NCBI GenBank assembly: GCA_028751875.1
Contig: CM054138.1
Coordinates: 37,247,879-37,311,878 of the forward strand
DNA from: Rapana venosa
Taxonomy: Eukaryota; Mollusca; Gastropoda; Neogastropoda; Muricidae
DNA length: 64,000 bases
Direction: 5' to 3'
In this document: one piece after another, positions 23,501 through 33,489 of the stretch
How positions within the stretch are numbered: the stretch's first letter is position 1
Layout of the letters: each line of letters starts with the position of its first letter
Position numbers and translations under genes: made by a program
The notes under the pieces: model-generated
Database searches by the model: none
Told to the model about the DNA's origin: nothing
The model's input: only the letters and a program-made list of their open reading frames with translations

Positions 23501-24575
23501 AGACTATTGGTTAGAGCGTTGGGCTGCAGTCTGACGGCACCGGTTCAAGCCATCACCTGAATTCCCGTTCGAGGGATTTTTTCTCCACTCCACCGAAAGT
23601 CCTTCGGATGATACTATAAACCAAACTCCCGTGTACGATCACACGCAGAACATCTTGTGCACACATTAATACCCGTTCCACTGTTTGGGAGAATAGGCCA
23701 TTGTGTGCTGGTAGGAACGAATGATAAAAAATAGCACGCGCACTGATCTCATGTTTGCATGTCATCCCTGAAGTCAGAATGAGGCTCCCTTCATAGTAGG
23801 TCGCACACACAGAAAACACACAGAAAACGGTCGCACACACAGAAAACGGTTGCACACACAGAAAACGGTTGCACACACAGAAAACGGTTCGCACACACAG
23901 AAAACGGTCGCACACACAGAAAACACACAGAAAACGGTCGCACACACAGAAAACGGTTGCACACACAGAAAACGGTTGCACACACAGAAAACGGTTGCAC
24001 ACACAGAAAACGGTTGCACACACAGAAAACGGTCGCACACACAGAAAACACACAGAAAACGGTCGCACACACAGAAAACGTCACACACAGAAAACGGTCG
24101 CACACACAAAAACGGTTGCACACACAGAAAACGTGCACACAGAAAACGGTCGCACACACAGAAAATCGGTTGCACACACAGAAAACGGTCGCACACACAG
24201 AAACACACAGAATACGGTCGCACATGGAAAAACACAGAAACGTTCCGCCCCACACAAAAACACAGAAACGTCGCACACACACGAAAATGGTTGCACACAC
24301 AGAAGACGGTCGCCAGCACGAAAGCCACAGAAAACCCCGGTCGCAAGCACAGACATAAATGGTTGCACACACAGAAAACGGTCGCACACACAGAAAATGG
24401 TCGCACACCAGAAAACACACAGAAAACGGTCGCACACACAGAAAACACACAGAAACCGGTCGCACACACAGAAAATGGTTGCACACGCAGAAAATGGTTG
24501 CACACACAGAAAACGGTCGCACACACAGAATCTCGCCATTGGTGAATTTGGGGAACTCTAGTCTTCCTTGCCAAC
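23501..24575 (+). mobile_element. R1 SINE copy carrying an internal minisatellite
   Basis: A tRNA-like head is clear: A-box-like 'ttggttagagcgttgggctg' (23507) and B-box-like 'ggttcaagcc' (23543). The body has 'cttcggatgatactataaac', 'cccgtgtacgatcacacgca' and 'gagaataggccattgtgtgc' (23690). The variant 3' part reads 'cctgaagtcagaatgaggct' (23767), is split by the 19-bp minisatellite (23799-24531), and then resumes 'tctcgccattggtgaatttg' (24532). The same 3' variant without the array is at 25590-25700 and 53808-53900. Confidence 0.85.
23799..24531 (+). repeat. 19-bp minisatellite, about 38 units, inside a SINE
   Basis: The unit is 'cggtcgcacacacagaaaa' with common variants (tt for tc, and short inserted 'cacacagaaaa' half units). 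Over 730 bases several frames stay open on both strands, giving false Cys/Phe- or His/Thr-rich proteins. The related single copy 'cggttgcatacgcaaaatcc' at 25648 in another R1-type element is the likely seed. Confidence 0.95.
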
Positions 24576-24607
24576 ACCAACAAAAGAACTGAAATATCTC
24601 CACCTAC

Positions 24608-24854
24608 CTGACAGCCTCCATCATTCTGCCAGCTGACAGCGTGGGTGAAGTACTCTCCCAGTGAGTGGACGTCAATGGAGGCCAGCAGGAGGAGGTAGAG
24701 CCCCATCAGGAGGTCGGCGAAGGACAGGTTACACATCAGGAACTTGGGCACGGTCATCTTGCCCCGCCCCGTCACCAGCACCACGATCACCACCAGGTTG
24801 CCGCAGATGGTGGCCAGCAGCACGAACCAGACGATGACACGTAGCCACTCGTAG
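24608..24854 (-). CDS. LGR-like receptor exon: TM1 to extracellular loop 1
   Basis: The exon starts after 'ttgacag' and ends 'TGTCAG|gtaggt'; 247 bases, entered in phase 2 and left in phase 0. With the preceding exon it reads 'GYEWLRVIVWFVLLATICGN' (TM1 with the conserved GN), then 'GKMTVPKFLMCNLSFADLLM' (ICL1 and TM2, with the NLxxAD-type motif as NLSFAD), 'GLYLLLLASIDVHSLGEYFT', and 'WQNDGGCQ' with the ECL1 Cys. The match to human FSH/TSH receptor layout (TVPRFLMCNLAFAD, IDWQTG.GC) is residue by residue. The intron to the TM3-TM5 exon is 11.0 kb and holds the RTE-in-LINE nest and the 19-bp minisatellite. Reading through the donor gives a spurious longer frame into the minisatellite. Confidence 0.96.
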
Positions 24855-24939
24855 CTGTCAACATGGGGCAGGACTGCAGTTAGTCTAGGCTAGTGCAGCT
24901 GTCATGTGCCTGCAGTGTGTGAATACATGCTGCTGTAGA

Positions 24940-24971
24940 AATGTGTGTGTGTGTGTGTGTGTGTCGTTGTG

Positions 24972-25012
<41 letters not shown>

Positions 25013-25040
25013 GCGTGCTGCGGCGCGCGCGCGCGTGCTG
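24940..25040. repeat. (TG)n, (GTGC)n and (GC)n compound microsatellite
   Basis: TG (24940-24964), then GTGC tetramers (24969-25016), then CG-rich repeats to 25038. Alternating purine-pyrimidine throughout, so Z-DNA-prone. Confidence 0.95.
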
Positions 25041-25249
25041 TGGTGGTGTGTGGTATTGGGAATGAAAGACCGACCAAACAATCGAATCTCCTGAACTCTT
25101 CTAACAGATGCTTGATTAAGGATAAGCCAGTTTACCAAATTTAACACTCAAGGTCTGTGCAATCTCCTTGATTCTACATATTATCAATATTCAAAAATAC
25201 TGGATGAGAGGCGGTTAGCCTATGTTAAAGGGATGCTCATGTCTGATCG

Positions 25250-25700
25250 GACTGGATAAAACCACCATGGGACCCCGTTGGAGGGATTTTACCTGGAGTT
25301 AACATCGTGCTGAGATCCATGTCCCGCAAAAGTCTTCAGGAAGACCTTTAAATTACCCCGGGTTGCAAAGCACCATCCAAATCTTGGCTGAGCTTCAAAT
25401 AAGCTGTACCCCATTTTCGGAAAGTCAAAGTTTCCCTTTGCCTTTCCTCCGGTAGTGATAATCACCATGTACAAAACACAATAAATACACCACACACACA
25501 CAACACCCACGCACGCACACACACACCATCCCCAAACAACGCACAAAACAACACGGCACACACAACATCGCACGCACGCACGCACGCTTGTAGACACCAT
25601 CCCCAAAGTCAGAATGCGGCTACCTTAATGGTGGGTAAAAACGGTTGCATACGCAAAATCCCACCATTGGGGAACCTCGGAGCTCTAGCCGAGCAACGGA
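25250..25700 (+). mobile_element. R1 SINE relic with CA insertion and variant 3' end
   Basis: R1 body pieces 'cgttggagggattttacctg' (25277) and 'gttaacatcgtgctgag' are recognisable, then the sequence is divergent and noisy. CA and ACGC repeats occupy about 25490-25586. The variant tail 'ccccaaagtcagaatgcggc' (25601) and 'cccaccattggggaacctcg' (25661) follows. It is the same 3' variant as at 23767/24532 and 53820/53870, here with a single 'cggttgcatacgcaaaatcc'. Confidence 0.65.
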
Positions 25701-26784
25701 AAAAAGACCAAATTAACCATTTGGAGCAAGGCGATGGTTATGTGATACCCGTTTGCAACTTTCAAATAAAACTGTTTCTTCCCAGGTTGAAAAGATCTCT
25801 TTTTGGCCTTACCACGGCTATGGCGGGGCTAGGTGAGGTGAATATCCGGCACAGGGGGAGAAGGAGGACCTGGCCTTTGCCAGCTTCTGGTATGGTCGTG
25901 CATGAGGGAGGGGTGGAGGGCGGGGGGGGGGGGGGGGGGGGGGCAAACCTACGTGTGCAAGCAAGTTCATCAGTTTTCCCCCAAACTGTAAGCTTTGTAT
26001 CTAGATGAGGAAGGTGGTCAAGGTCATGGTCAAGATTGGTCAGTGGCCTGTCCCCAGTCGGCAGAGCGTTTGAGCTGCCCTCTGTCTCTGCTTCCTCCAC
26101 CCATCAGCTGTCACCTCTCCGCTGATGCCCAACATATTTTTCATTTTTTTTATTACAGAAAAAGAGACGATGTTCAAAGAAAAGCAAGTTTCACAAAAGG
26201 TTAAAGAAAGAGCAGTGACATTGTATTTTCTTTTTGAAAATTGATCTTGCACACAAAATAGAAACCAGTCCTTTAACTAACATGCTCCTAGTTATCACCC
26301 TTTATAGACACGTGTGTTCTTTCTGCTGCTTTTTTGTGTGGTTTTGGTCTGTTTCTGTGTGTGTTTGTATTTTAATTCCTCCCTTTGAGGACTTCATTTT
26401 TATTTATAACATTTTGTGAGAAAGTATCTTGCTGTGAACCTTTCTTTGATAAGTCCACAATCTGAATAAAATCCCGAATATACACCCCATATAAAAATGC
26501 CGAATTAACTTTGGAAAACGATAACATAAAAAAATTAGGAGTAACTAAACACTTTCTGGTGACCAAAAAGCAAAACGTTTCTGTTGGAAACTGTTCTCTG
26601 AGAGGCAAGAGGGTGAGGCTTTCTTTTTTATTCTTTTTTTATCATCAGTGTTCCTCTTTTAGGTACTTTTGTTATTGTACATAGCAGGTGAAATGAGGAC
26701 ACAAAGAAAAACGTATCCATACTCAAACTGTTGTTTTCTGCAGAGAAGGTAGATTTCAAGAAACAGGCAGTACTAGCATGTACT

Positions 26785-26818
<34 letters not shown>

Positions 26819-27104
26819 GGTCAACCAAAATACAAGATGAGAACTGTGTGGTCACTTTTGCAACAAGCTGTTCCCGCCCTGTGATGCCTGGACTCCCTGT
26901 CCCCTCTGCTAGTTTGTGGCAGAAGTCAGTGTACCCAATACCCGGTAGATATTAATGGCAATAAAAAAACGAAGCTCCCTCTGTCCCTTGTCTCTCACAG
27001 ATTGTATGTCTGGTCTTGTTGACGCTGCAGTTATGCAGTGTAGTTAGACTGTGGCTCTAATCTCACTCGCTTGACATTCCATTTCATGCCGGGGATTTTG
27101 GCAA
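25701..27104. other. Unassigned intronic sequence with a 22-G run
   Basis: A run of 22 G lies at 25922-25943. A short 'acag' tetramer cluster is at 26786-26818. No exon, LINE motif or SINE was recognised in the rest. Confidence 0.55.
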
Positions 27105-27109
27105 CTGTA

Positions 27110-27142
<33 letters not shown>

Positions 27143-27182
27143 TGTGTGTGTGTGCGTGTGTGTGCGCACGCGCGCGCGCCCA
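27105..27182. repeat. (TG)n with CG-rich end
   Basis: Interrupted TG repeats ending in alternating CG. Confidence 0.93.
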
Positions 27183-27261
27183 CGCCTGGTGTTTTATAGT
27201 GACTTTCAGTTTTGTATCCTTAGTTTTTGTTCTTGATTTTGTTTCTTTTCCATATGCATGG

Positions 27262-27420
27262 TAACATTGTAAGAGTAGGCCATTGTGTGCCGGTGGGAAC
27301 AGATGATAAAATTTACAAAACGGCATACACACGGGGACTGGATGTAAAAAGCACATTAGTGCTTATTCCATTATCCTCGATATAAAAGAATAAAATAAAA
27401 TAAAATAAATAAATAAAACG
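27262..27420 (+). mobile_element. R1 SINE, 3' fragment
   Basis: 'agagtaggccattgtgtgcc' (27272), 'ggggactggatgtaaaaagc' (27334) and 'gcttattccattatcctcga' (27361), then an (AATAAAA)n-like tail. The 5' half is missing. Confidence 0.85.
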
Positions 27421-27489
27421 CCCACGGCTCTTTTATTATTACTACATTAAACGTTCTGAACAACAACAGTAACAACAACGATAAGAAAA

Positions 27490-27739
27490 TAGTAATGATA
27501 ATAATAATAATGATAATGAAAATGGTGATCATGATCACAACAATAATAATGATAATAATAATAATAATAATAAGAAGAAGAAGAAGAAGAAGAAGAAGTA
27601 CCATTTACTTGTATACCAAACTTGTCCACAGCGGAGAGACGTGGGAAAAATGTAATCTTATTCATGAGCTTTGGCTTAGTCCTGTAGTGTGTTAAGCCTA
27701 GAGCCTTGGGCATATTTGACACTAGTCTGTCTTGATGGC

Positions 27740-27772
<33 letters not shown>

Positions 27773-27788
27773 GAGAGGGAGAGAGAGG
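27490..27788. repeat. (AAT)n, (GAA)n and (GA)n runs
   Basis: AAT/GAT triplets 27490-27573, GAA triplets 27574-27598, and interrupted GA repeats 27739-27788, with unique sequence between. Confidence 0.9.
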
Positions 27789-28167
27789 AAAAATTATAAT
27801 TTCATTTTTGTGTTCATTTTGTTGTAATTATAACGGGTCTAGCTTGTTCATTTCTCTTTCTTTACCTTCTCTTCCCCTAATCATGTTCAAAAAGGATTTC
27901 TTTTTGTGGTCTAAACTGTCATTATATTCTCATACATATCGTGGATCGCTTTGTAAAAATGTGTTTGCTGACGTGAGTTTTTTTTAAACCAAAAATTAGG
28001 ACATAGATTATTTGCTGGCTATCTTTGTGGGTGTAATTTTTTCTTCTGGCAAACAGTTGCTTTTAACAAGACGCAAATCATGGGTTCTTTGAAAACTGAT
28101 CAAATCTGCATCCCCTCCCTAAAAGAAAACAACAAAAACCAACCAAGAAAAACCGGTTCAAGGGAAA

Positions 28168-28282
28168 ATGCACACACACACACACCACGTACAAACAAGC
28201 ATGAATATACCACATTGCGTGCGCGCGCACACACACGCACACACAGACACACACGCACGTGCGCGGGCGCCCGCGCGCGCGG
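28168..28282. repeat. (CA)n and CG-rich microsatellite, copy 1
   Basis: CA and CACG repeats with a CG-rich core around 28262-28282. The equivalent in copy 2 is at 31184-31292. Confidence 0.9.
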
Positions 28283-28342
28283 TAAACATGTGAGCTTGCA
28301 ACAAAAAGAAATATATATGTTAAAATCTGCTGAGGTATAGAG

Positions 28343-28597
28343 GATGAGCAGTGAACTCAATGTCCAGTTCATCATTGCTGTTGTGATGAGCAGTGAACTC
28401 CATGTCCAGTTCATCATTGCTGTTGTGATGAGCAGTTAACTCCAATGTCCAGTTCATCATTGCTGTTGTGATGAGCAGTGAACTCCAATGTCCAGTTCAT
28501 CACTGCTGTTGTGATGAGCAGTTAACTCCAATGTCCAGTTCATCATGCTGTTGTGTGAGCAGTTAACTCCTATGTCCAGTTCATCACTGTGTTGTGA
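28343..28597 (+). repeat. 43-bp minisatellite, about 6 units, copy 1
   Basis: The unit begins 'gatgagcagtgaactccaat' and continues 'gtccagttcatcattgctgt' plus 'tgt'. Several units lack one base compared with the copy-2 array. Confidence 0.93.
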
Positions 28598-28734
28598 TTC
28601 TATTGACATCCAGCGGAGATTTCCGAGTTCAGGACTGGATGTATACCATGCAACTTCAAAAAGTAATAGTTGTGACATGCAAACAAACCAATTATTTTGT
28701 GGGGATCAGCATTTTTGCTGTGAAATTTCTAACA

Positions 28735-28830
28735 TAATAATAATAATGTATGGAATTTATATAGCGCTGAATCTTGTAAAGCAACAAATCAAAGCGCTCA
28801 GAGGAGATGATTTTAAAACATTAAAAATTT
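28735..28830 (-). mobile_element. CR1-like LINE 3' tail fragment, copy 1
   Basis: 'taataataatgtatggaatt' then 'tatatagcgctgaatcttgt' matches the 3' end of the minus-strand CR1-like LINE at 9970-10035. On the minus strand it ends in an ATT-repeat tail, as CR1-type elements with short tandem tails do. Confidence 0.65.
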
Positions 28831-28834
28831 TTTT

Positions 28835-29170
28835 GTATCAAGGATAATGGAATAAGCACTCATGTGCTTTTTTTTTTTTACATCCAGTCCCCGTGTGTAT
28901 GCGGTTTTGTAAATTTTGTCATCTGTTCCCACCGGCACACAATGACCTACTCTTTCGAAAAGCGGAACAGGATTGAACGTGTGCGCAAGATGTTCTGCAT
29001 GCGTTCGCACACGGGGCCTCGGTTTATAGTCTCATCCCAAGGAACATTGACATTCAGTTCGATTTTTTTGTCAAACTGGAAGAAAGGGCGAGGCTGGGAA
29101 TCGAAACCCCGAACCTCACGGTTTTCTTGTTGGCAGGCAAACGTCTTAACCATCCTGCCACCTTCCTTAT
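28835..29170 (-). mobile_element. R1 SINE, nearly complete, copy 1
   Basis: Minus strand: tRNA-like head 'ggtggcaggatggttaagac' (29162 down), B-box region 'ggttcggggtttcgattccc' (with noise), core 'gggatgagactataaaccga', 'cccgtgtgcgaacgcatgca', and 3' end 'gcttattccattatccttga' (28860-28840). Confidence 0.88.
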
Positions 29171-29219
29171 CTTATACACAAAGTGATCCTTCTTTCTTTG
29201 AAACAAACTGCAAAAATCA

Positions 29220-30075
29220 AAAAGTAACTTTGGGTTTAAATTTATGTGAATATTTTTTTTCAGGGCTGTTAGATAGCCATGATTGTCTCAGTCTCTGTGG
29301 GTAAAGCAATTGCCCCTCGTTGCAGGTCCTCCCAGTCTTCATACAGCTTCTTGGCCTTGGAGCTGGGTTTTGGTGGGTCCTCTTTTGGGGGTGTCTAGTG
29401 TAGTGTAGTGCAGTGTGCAGCACATGTTCTGTTGTCTGGCTGTCAGTCGTGCAAGTGCACTCGTCTGCGTGGGGTTGTGGAGTTTCGTGTATATGTGGTA
29501 GTTTAGATGGCTGTGTTCTGTCCCGAGTCTGAAAATACAAACCTGCTATAGTCGTGTTAGCAGGTATTGAGGTCTGTCCTGTTGTGTGGATGATTTGTAT
29601 CCCCTTGTATTGCTGCTTGGTCTTAATGACGGTCTTGGGTTCAGAAAAGCTGACAGACCTATCCACCTGCTCTTGTCTTGTGCCTTCTTTTGCCAGGAAG
29701 TCAGCAGTGTCGCTATCAAGCATATTGCAATGGGGGGGATCCACTGTAGGACTCCTGCACCCAGAGGCAAGAGCGGAGGTCAGGTCGTTTAGGTCAGTAT
29801 TTCCGTTGGACTGTAAGGCCCGTACTGTATTTTGGATATTTGATCCCTGCCCCTCCATTTTACACTGCATCCTCAGCAGAGCCATCAGTTTCAGACATAG
29901 GTACACAGTCTTTTGGGTAGTGGGTCTGGAGGGGGTTCAAGGATGTGGAACTTTAAGGGGTCACTCAGAGCATTTTGGTCCTGCACAGGGCTGTTGTACT
30001 GAATGAGGGCAGAATCCCCCTCACTCCAGGCCAGGACGCTAGACATCGAGAAATCTCTTCAGGGTCATGGTCAAA
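29220..30075 (-). mobile_element. RNase-H-type LINE, 3' part, copy 1
   Basis: On the minus strand the frame has 'HCNMLDSDTADFLAKEGTRQ' (about 29735-29675), the RNase H C-terminal motif with the second catalytic Asp, followed by 'FSEPKTVIKTKQQYKG' and the LINE tail motif 'HADECTCTTDSQTTEHVLHT', a Cys/His cluster. The RNase H start 'YVCTDGSAEDAV' is clearer in the second copy. RT is absent. The family is an I-like or Nimb-like LINE with RNase H; clade not resolved. Confidence 0.75.
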
Positions 30076-30119
30076 GATGACCCGTGATGTTCAAGCATCC
30101 TGCTGTGGTGACGAGGCTG

Positions 30120-30350
30120 CCCCTCTTTTCCGGGATAATTTTCCATGGAGTTAGCATCAGTGCCGACCTCACTCTCCCCAAACGTTCTTCGGATGAGACT
30201 ATAAACCCAACGTCCCCTGTGCGATCGCATGAGATCATCTTGCGCACACGTTCAAGTCTGTTTTCCCCTTTTCGGAAGTATAGGGCCCTTGTGTGCCCCT
30301 GGGATTAGATGTGTCAATTTACAAAAATTTATACACACGGGGATTGTATG
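30120..30350 (+). mobile_element. R1 SINE, partial, copy 1
   Basis: 'tccatggagttagcatcagt' (30142), 'cttcggatgagactataaac' (30187) and 'gaagtatagggcccttgtgt', with homopolymer noise, ending near 30350. Copy 2 at 33110-33340 is cleaner. Confidence 0.8.
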
Positions 30351-30364
30351 TAAAAAAACCCACA

Positions 30365-30510
30365 TTGTATTGTATACCACTTAAAGTCACGGCAGATTTC
30401 TTTGCGTAAAATCCGGAGTGCTCTCCCCGGGGAGAGCGCGTCGCCACAAGAGCGGCGCCACCCATTCTTTTTTCTTTCCTGTTTTTCAATGTATTTGTTT
30501 CCCTATCAGA
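30365..30510 (-). mobile_element. R2 SINE, 3' half, copy 1
   Basis: Minus-strand R2: 'ggtggcgccgctcttgtggc', 'ctccccggggagagcac' and 'tgccgtgactttaagtggta', breaking off at 'ccctatcagagtga' where the RTE begins. Confidence 0.85.
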
Positions 30511-30842
30511 GTGATGAGAATGAAGATGGAAAAAAGATTATGATGAAGGGGTGAACAAGAGAATTTTTATTTTTAGTTTTGGCAGAAGGAAAATGGCCAA
30601 ATATGGAACAGTCACTCATCATTACCCTCCCAAGAAAGGAATCACAACAATGCCTAATTTCCGCACAATAGCCTCATATGCCCCCCAAGCAAGGCATGCT
30701 GCGTAATATTGAAAAGACGAAGCCCCAGCAGAGACCATCTTGCTGGGAACAAAACAGGTTTCAGGGGCGCACACAAGGAGGGAAAAGGGAAAGAGTCCCC
30801 AAACCCATAAGGGCGAGGGGAGCGGACCTCATTTCCCCCCAA
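30511..30842 (+). mobile_element. RTE LINE start, noisy partial copy
   Basis: The same insertion as at 33490 but with many small deletions, e.g. 'ggaaaatggccaaatatgga' versus 'ggaaaatggccaacactatg'. It includes the first bases of the SINE that lies in the RTE in copy 2, then joins copy 2 abruptly at 30843. Confidence 0.8.
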
Positions 30843-31352
30843 AAACGGGTCTAGCTTGTTCATTTCTCTTTCTTTACCTTCTCTTCCCCTAATCATGTTC
30901 AAAAAGGATTTCTTTTTGTGGTCTAAACTGTCATTATATTCTCATACATATCGTGGATCGCTTTGTAAAAATGTGTTTGCTGACGTGAGTTTTTTTTAAA
31001 CCAAAAATTAGGACATAGATTATTTGCTGGCTATCTTTGTGGGTGTAATTTTTTCTTCTGGCAAACAGTTGCTTTAACAAGACGCAAATCATGGGTTTCT
31101 TTGAAACTGATCAAATCTGCATCCCCCTCCCTAAAAAGAAAACAACAACAAACCAACCAAGAAAAACCGGTTCAAGGGAAAATGCACACACACACACGTA
31201 CAAACAAGCATGAATATACCACATTGCGTGCGCGCGCACACACACGCACACACAGACACACACGCACGTGCGCGGGCGCCCGCGCGCGCGTAAACATGTG
31301 AGCTTGCAACAACAAAGAAATATATATGTTAAAATCCTGCTGAGGTATAGAG

Positions 31353-31569
31353 GATGAGCAGTGAACTCCAATGTCCAGTTCATCATTGCTGTTGTGATGA
31401 GCAGTGAACTCCAATGTCCAGTTCATCATTGCTGTTGTGATGAGCAGTTAACTCCAATGTCCAGTTCATCATTGCTGTTGTGATGAGCAGTGAACTCCAA
31501 TGTCCAGTTCATCACTGCTGTTGTGATGAGCAGTTAACTCCAATGTCCAGTTCATCACTGCTGTTGTGA
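31353..31569 (+). repeat. 43-bp minisatellite, 5 units, copy 2
   Basis: Same unit as 28343-28597, with near-perfect 43-bp spacing (31353, 31396 and onward). Confidence 0.95.
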
Positions 31570-31702
31570 TTCTATTGACATCCCAGCGGAGATTTCCGAG
31601 TTCAGGACTGGATGTAACCATGCAACTTCAAAAAGTAATAGTTGTGACATGCAAACAAACCAATTATTTTGTGAGGGATCAGCATTTTTGCTGTGAAATT
31701 TC

Positions 31703-31812
31703 TAACATAATAATAATAATGTATGGAATTTATATAGCGCTGAATCTTGTAAAGCAACAAATCAAAGCGCTCAGAGGAGATGATTTTAAAACATTAAAAT
31801 TTTTTTTGTATC
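31703..31812 (-). mobile_element. CR1-like LINE 3' tail fragment, copy 2
   Basis: Counterpart of 28735-28830, with the same 'tatatagcgctgaatcttgt' and ATT-type tail. Confidence 0.65.
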
Positions 31813-31814
31813 AA

Positions 31815-32135
31815 GGATAATGGAATAAGCACTCATGTGCTTTTTTTTTTTACATCCAGTCCACGTGTGTATGCGGTTTTGTAAATTTTGTCATCTGTTC
31901 CCACCGGCACACAATGACCTACTCTTTCGAAAAGCGGAACAGGATTGAACGTGTGCGCAAGATGTTCTGCATGCGTTCGCACACGGGGCCTCGGTTTATA
32001 GTCTCATCCGAAGGACATTGACATTCAGTTCGATTTTTTTGTCAAACTGGGAAGAAAGGGCGAGGCTGGGAATCGAACCCAGAACGTCACGGTTTTCTTG
32101 TTGGCAGGCAAACGTCTTAACCATCCTGCCACCTT
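31815..32135 (-). mobile_element. R1 SINE, nearly complete, copy 2
   Basis: Minus strand: head 'ggtggcaggatggttaagac', B-box-like 'gggttcgattcccagcctcg' (32079-32060), core 'cggatgagactataaaccga', 3' end 'gcttattccattatccttga'. This is the best-preserved R1 head in the window along with 53560. Confidence 0.92.
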
Positions 32136-32139
32136 CCTT

Positions 32140-33060
32140 ATACATTATACACAAAGTGATCCTTCTTTCTTTGAAACAAACTGCAAAAATCAAAAAGTAA
32201 CTTTGGATTTAAAATCATGTGAATATTTTTTTTCAGACTGTCAGATAGCCATGATTGTCTCAGTCTCTGTGATGAAAGCAATTGCCCGTCGTTGCAGGTC
32301 CTCCCAGTCTTCATACAGCTTCTTGGCCTTGGAGCTGGGGTCAGGCTGGATCCTCTTTTGGAGTGTCTAGTGTAGTGTAGTGCAGTGTGCAGCACATGTT
32401 CTGTTGTCTGGTTGTCAGTCGTGCAAGTGCACTCGTCTGCGTGGCTATGTGGAGTTTCGTGTATATGTGGTAGTTTAGATGGCTGTGTTCTGTCCCGAGT
32501 CTGAAAATACAAACCTGCTATAGTCGTGTTAGCAGGTACTTGAGGTCTGTCCTGTTGTGTGGATGATGTTGTATCCACTTGTATTGCTGCTTGGTCTTAA
32601 TGACGGTCTTGGCTTCAGAAAAGCTGACAGACCTATCCACCTGCTCTTGTCTTGTGCCTTCTTTTGCCAGGAAGTCAGCAGTGTCGCTATCAAGCATATT
32701 GCAATGGGAGGGGATCCACTGTAGGACTCCTGCACCCAGAGGCAAGAGCGGAGGTCAGGTCGTTTAGGTCAGTATTTCCGTTGGACTGTAAGGCCTGTAC
32801 TGTATATGGATATAGATCCCTGCCCCTCCATTTTACACTGCATCCTCAGCAGAGCCATCAGTGCAGACATAGGTCCACAAGTCTTTTGGGTAGTGGGTCT
32901 GGAGGTGTTCAAGGATGTGGAACTTTAAGGGGGTCACTCAGAGCATTTTGGTCCTGCACCAGGGCTGTTGTACTGAATGAGGGCAGAATCCCCCTCACTC
33001 CAGGCCAGGACAGCTAGACATCGAGAAATCTCTTCAGGGTCATGGTCAAAGATGACCCGA
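32140..33060 (-). mobile_element. RNase-H-type LINE, 3' part, copy 2
   Basis: Minus strand: 'LWTYVCTDGSAEDAV' (about 32880-32835) starts RNase H with its first catalytic Asp. 'LQWIPSHCNMLDSDTADFLA' and 'KEGTRQEQVDRSVSFSE' (32735-32610) end it. The Cys/His tail 'ADECTCTTDNQTTEHVLHTA' follows near 32430. Stops at several places. The 5' side is cut by an R1 SINE at 33100, so the RT is missing. Confidence 0.8.
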
Positions 33061-33109
33061 TGATGTTCAAGCATCCTGCTGTGGTGACTGAGGCTGCCTC
33101 TCTTTTCCG

Positions 33110-33340
33110 GGATAATTTTCCATGGAGTTAGCATCAGTGCCGACCTCACTCTCCCCAAACGTTCTTCGGATGAGACTATAAACCGAGGTCCCGTGTGCGA
33201 TCGCATGCAGATCATCTTGCGCACACGTTCAAGTCTGTTCCACTTTTCGGAAGTATAGGCCATTGTGTGCCCATGGGATTAGATGACACAATTTACAAAA
33301 CTTTATACACACGGGGATTGTATGTAAAAAACCCCACATT
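33110..33340 (+). mobile_element. R1 SINE, partial, copy 2
   Basis: 'tccatggagttagcatcagt' (33119), 'cttcggatgagactataaac' (33164), 'cccgtgtgcgatcgcatgca' and 'gaagtataggccattgtgtg' (33250), ending near 'ggggattgtatgtaaaaaac'. Head truncated. Confidence 0.87.
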
Positions 33341-33349
33341 GTATTGTAT

Positions 33350-33489
33350 ACCACTTAAAGTCACGGCAGATTTCTTTGCGTAAAATCCGGAGTGCTCTCC
33401 CCGGGGAGAGCGCGTCGCCACAAGAGCAGCGCCACCCATTCTTTTTTCTTTTCCTGTTTGCAACTGTATTTGTTTCCCTATCAGAGTGA
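33350..33489 (-). mobile_element. R2 SINE, 3' half, split by RTE insertion
   Basis: Minus-strand R2 from its 3' end up to 'tcactctgatagggaaacaa'. The missing 5' half lies at 35253-35400, on the far side of the RTE. The last 10 bases (33480-33489, 'atcagagtga') are the left TSD. Confidence 0.92.

Larger units (their letters stand above)
27835..30842. repeat. 3.0-kb direct tandem duplication, copy 1 (degraded)
   Basis: The block from 'gggtctagcttgttcatttc' (27835) repeats at 30847, an offset of 3012. Both copies contain, in order, a CA/CG microsatellite, a 43-bp minisatellite, a LINE tail, R1 (minus), an RNase-H LINE tail (minus), R1 (plus), R2 (minus) and the start of an RTE. Copy 1 differs from copy 2 mostly by single-base gains or losses in homopolymers and becomes much noisier over 30510-30842, just before the junction. 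That pattern fits two assembled versions of one locus. Confidence 0.9.

Noticed and set aside
23850..24545. His/Thr/Lys-rich repeat proteins on the plus strand
   Set aside because: Two overlapping frames of the same minisatellite, with no start context or splice signals.
23774..24823. Minus-strand frame of 349 codons joining receptor-like TM1-TM2 to a Cys/Phe-rich repeat
   Set aside because: The true exon ends at a donor at 24608; the rest is read-through into the 19-bp minisatellite in a SINE.
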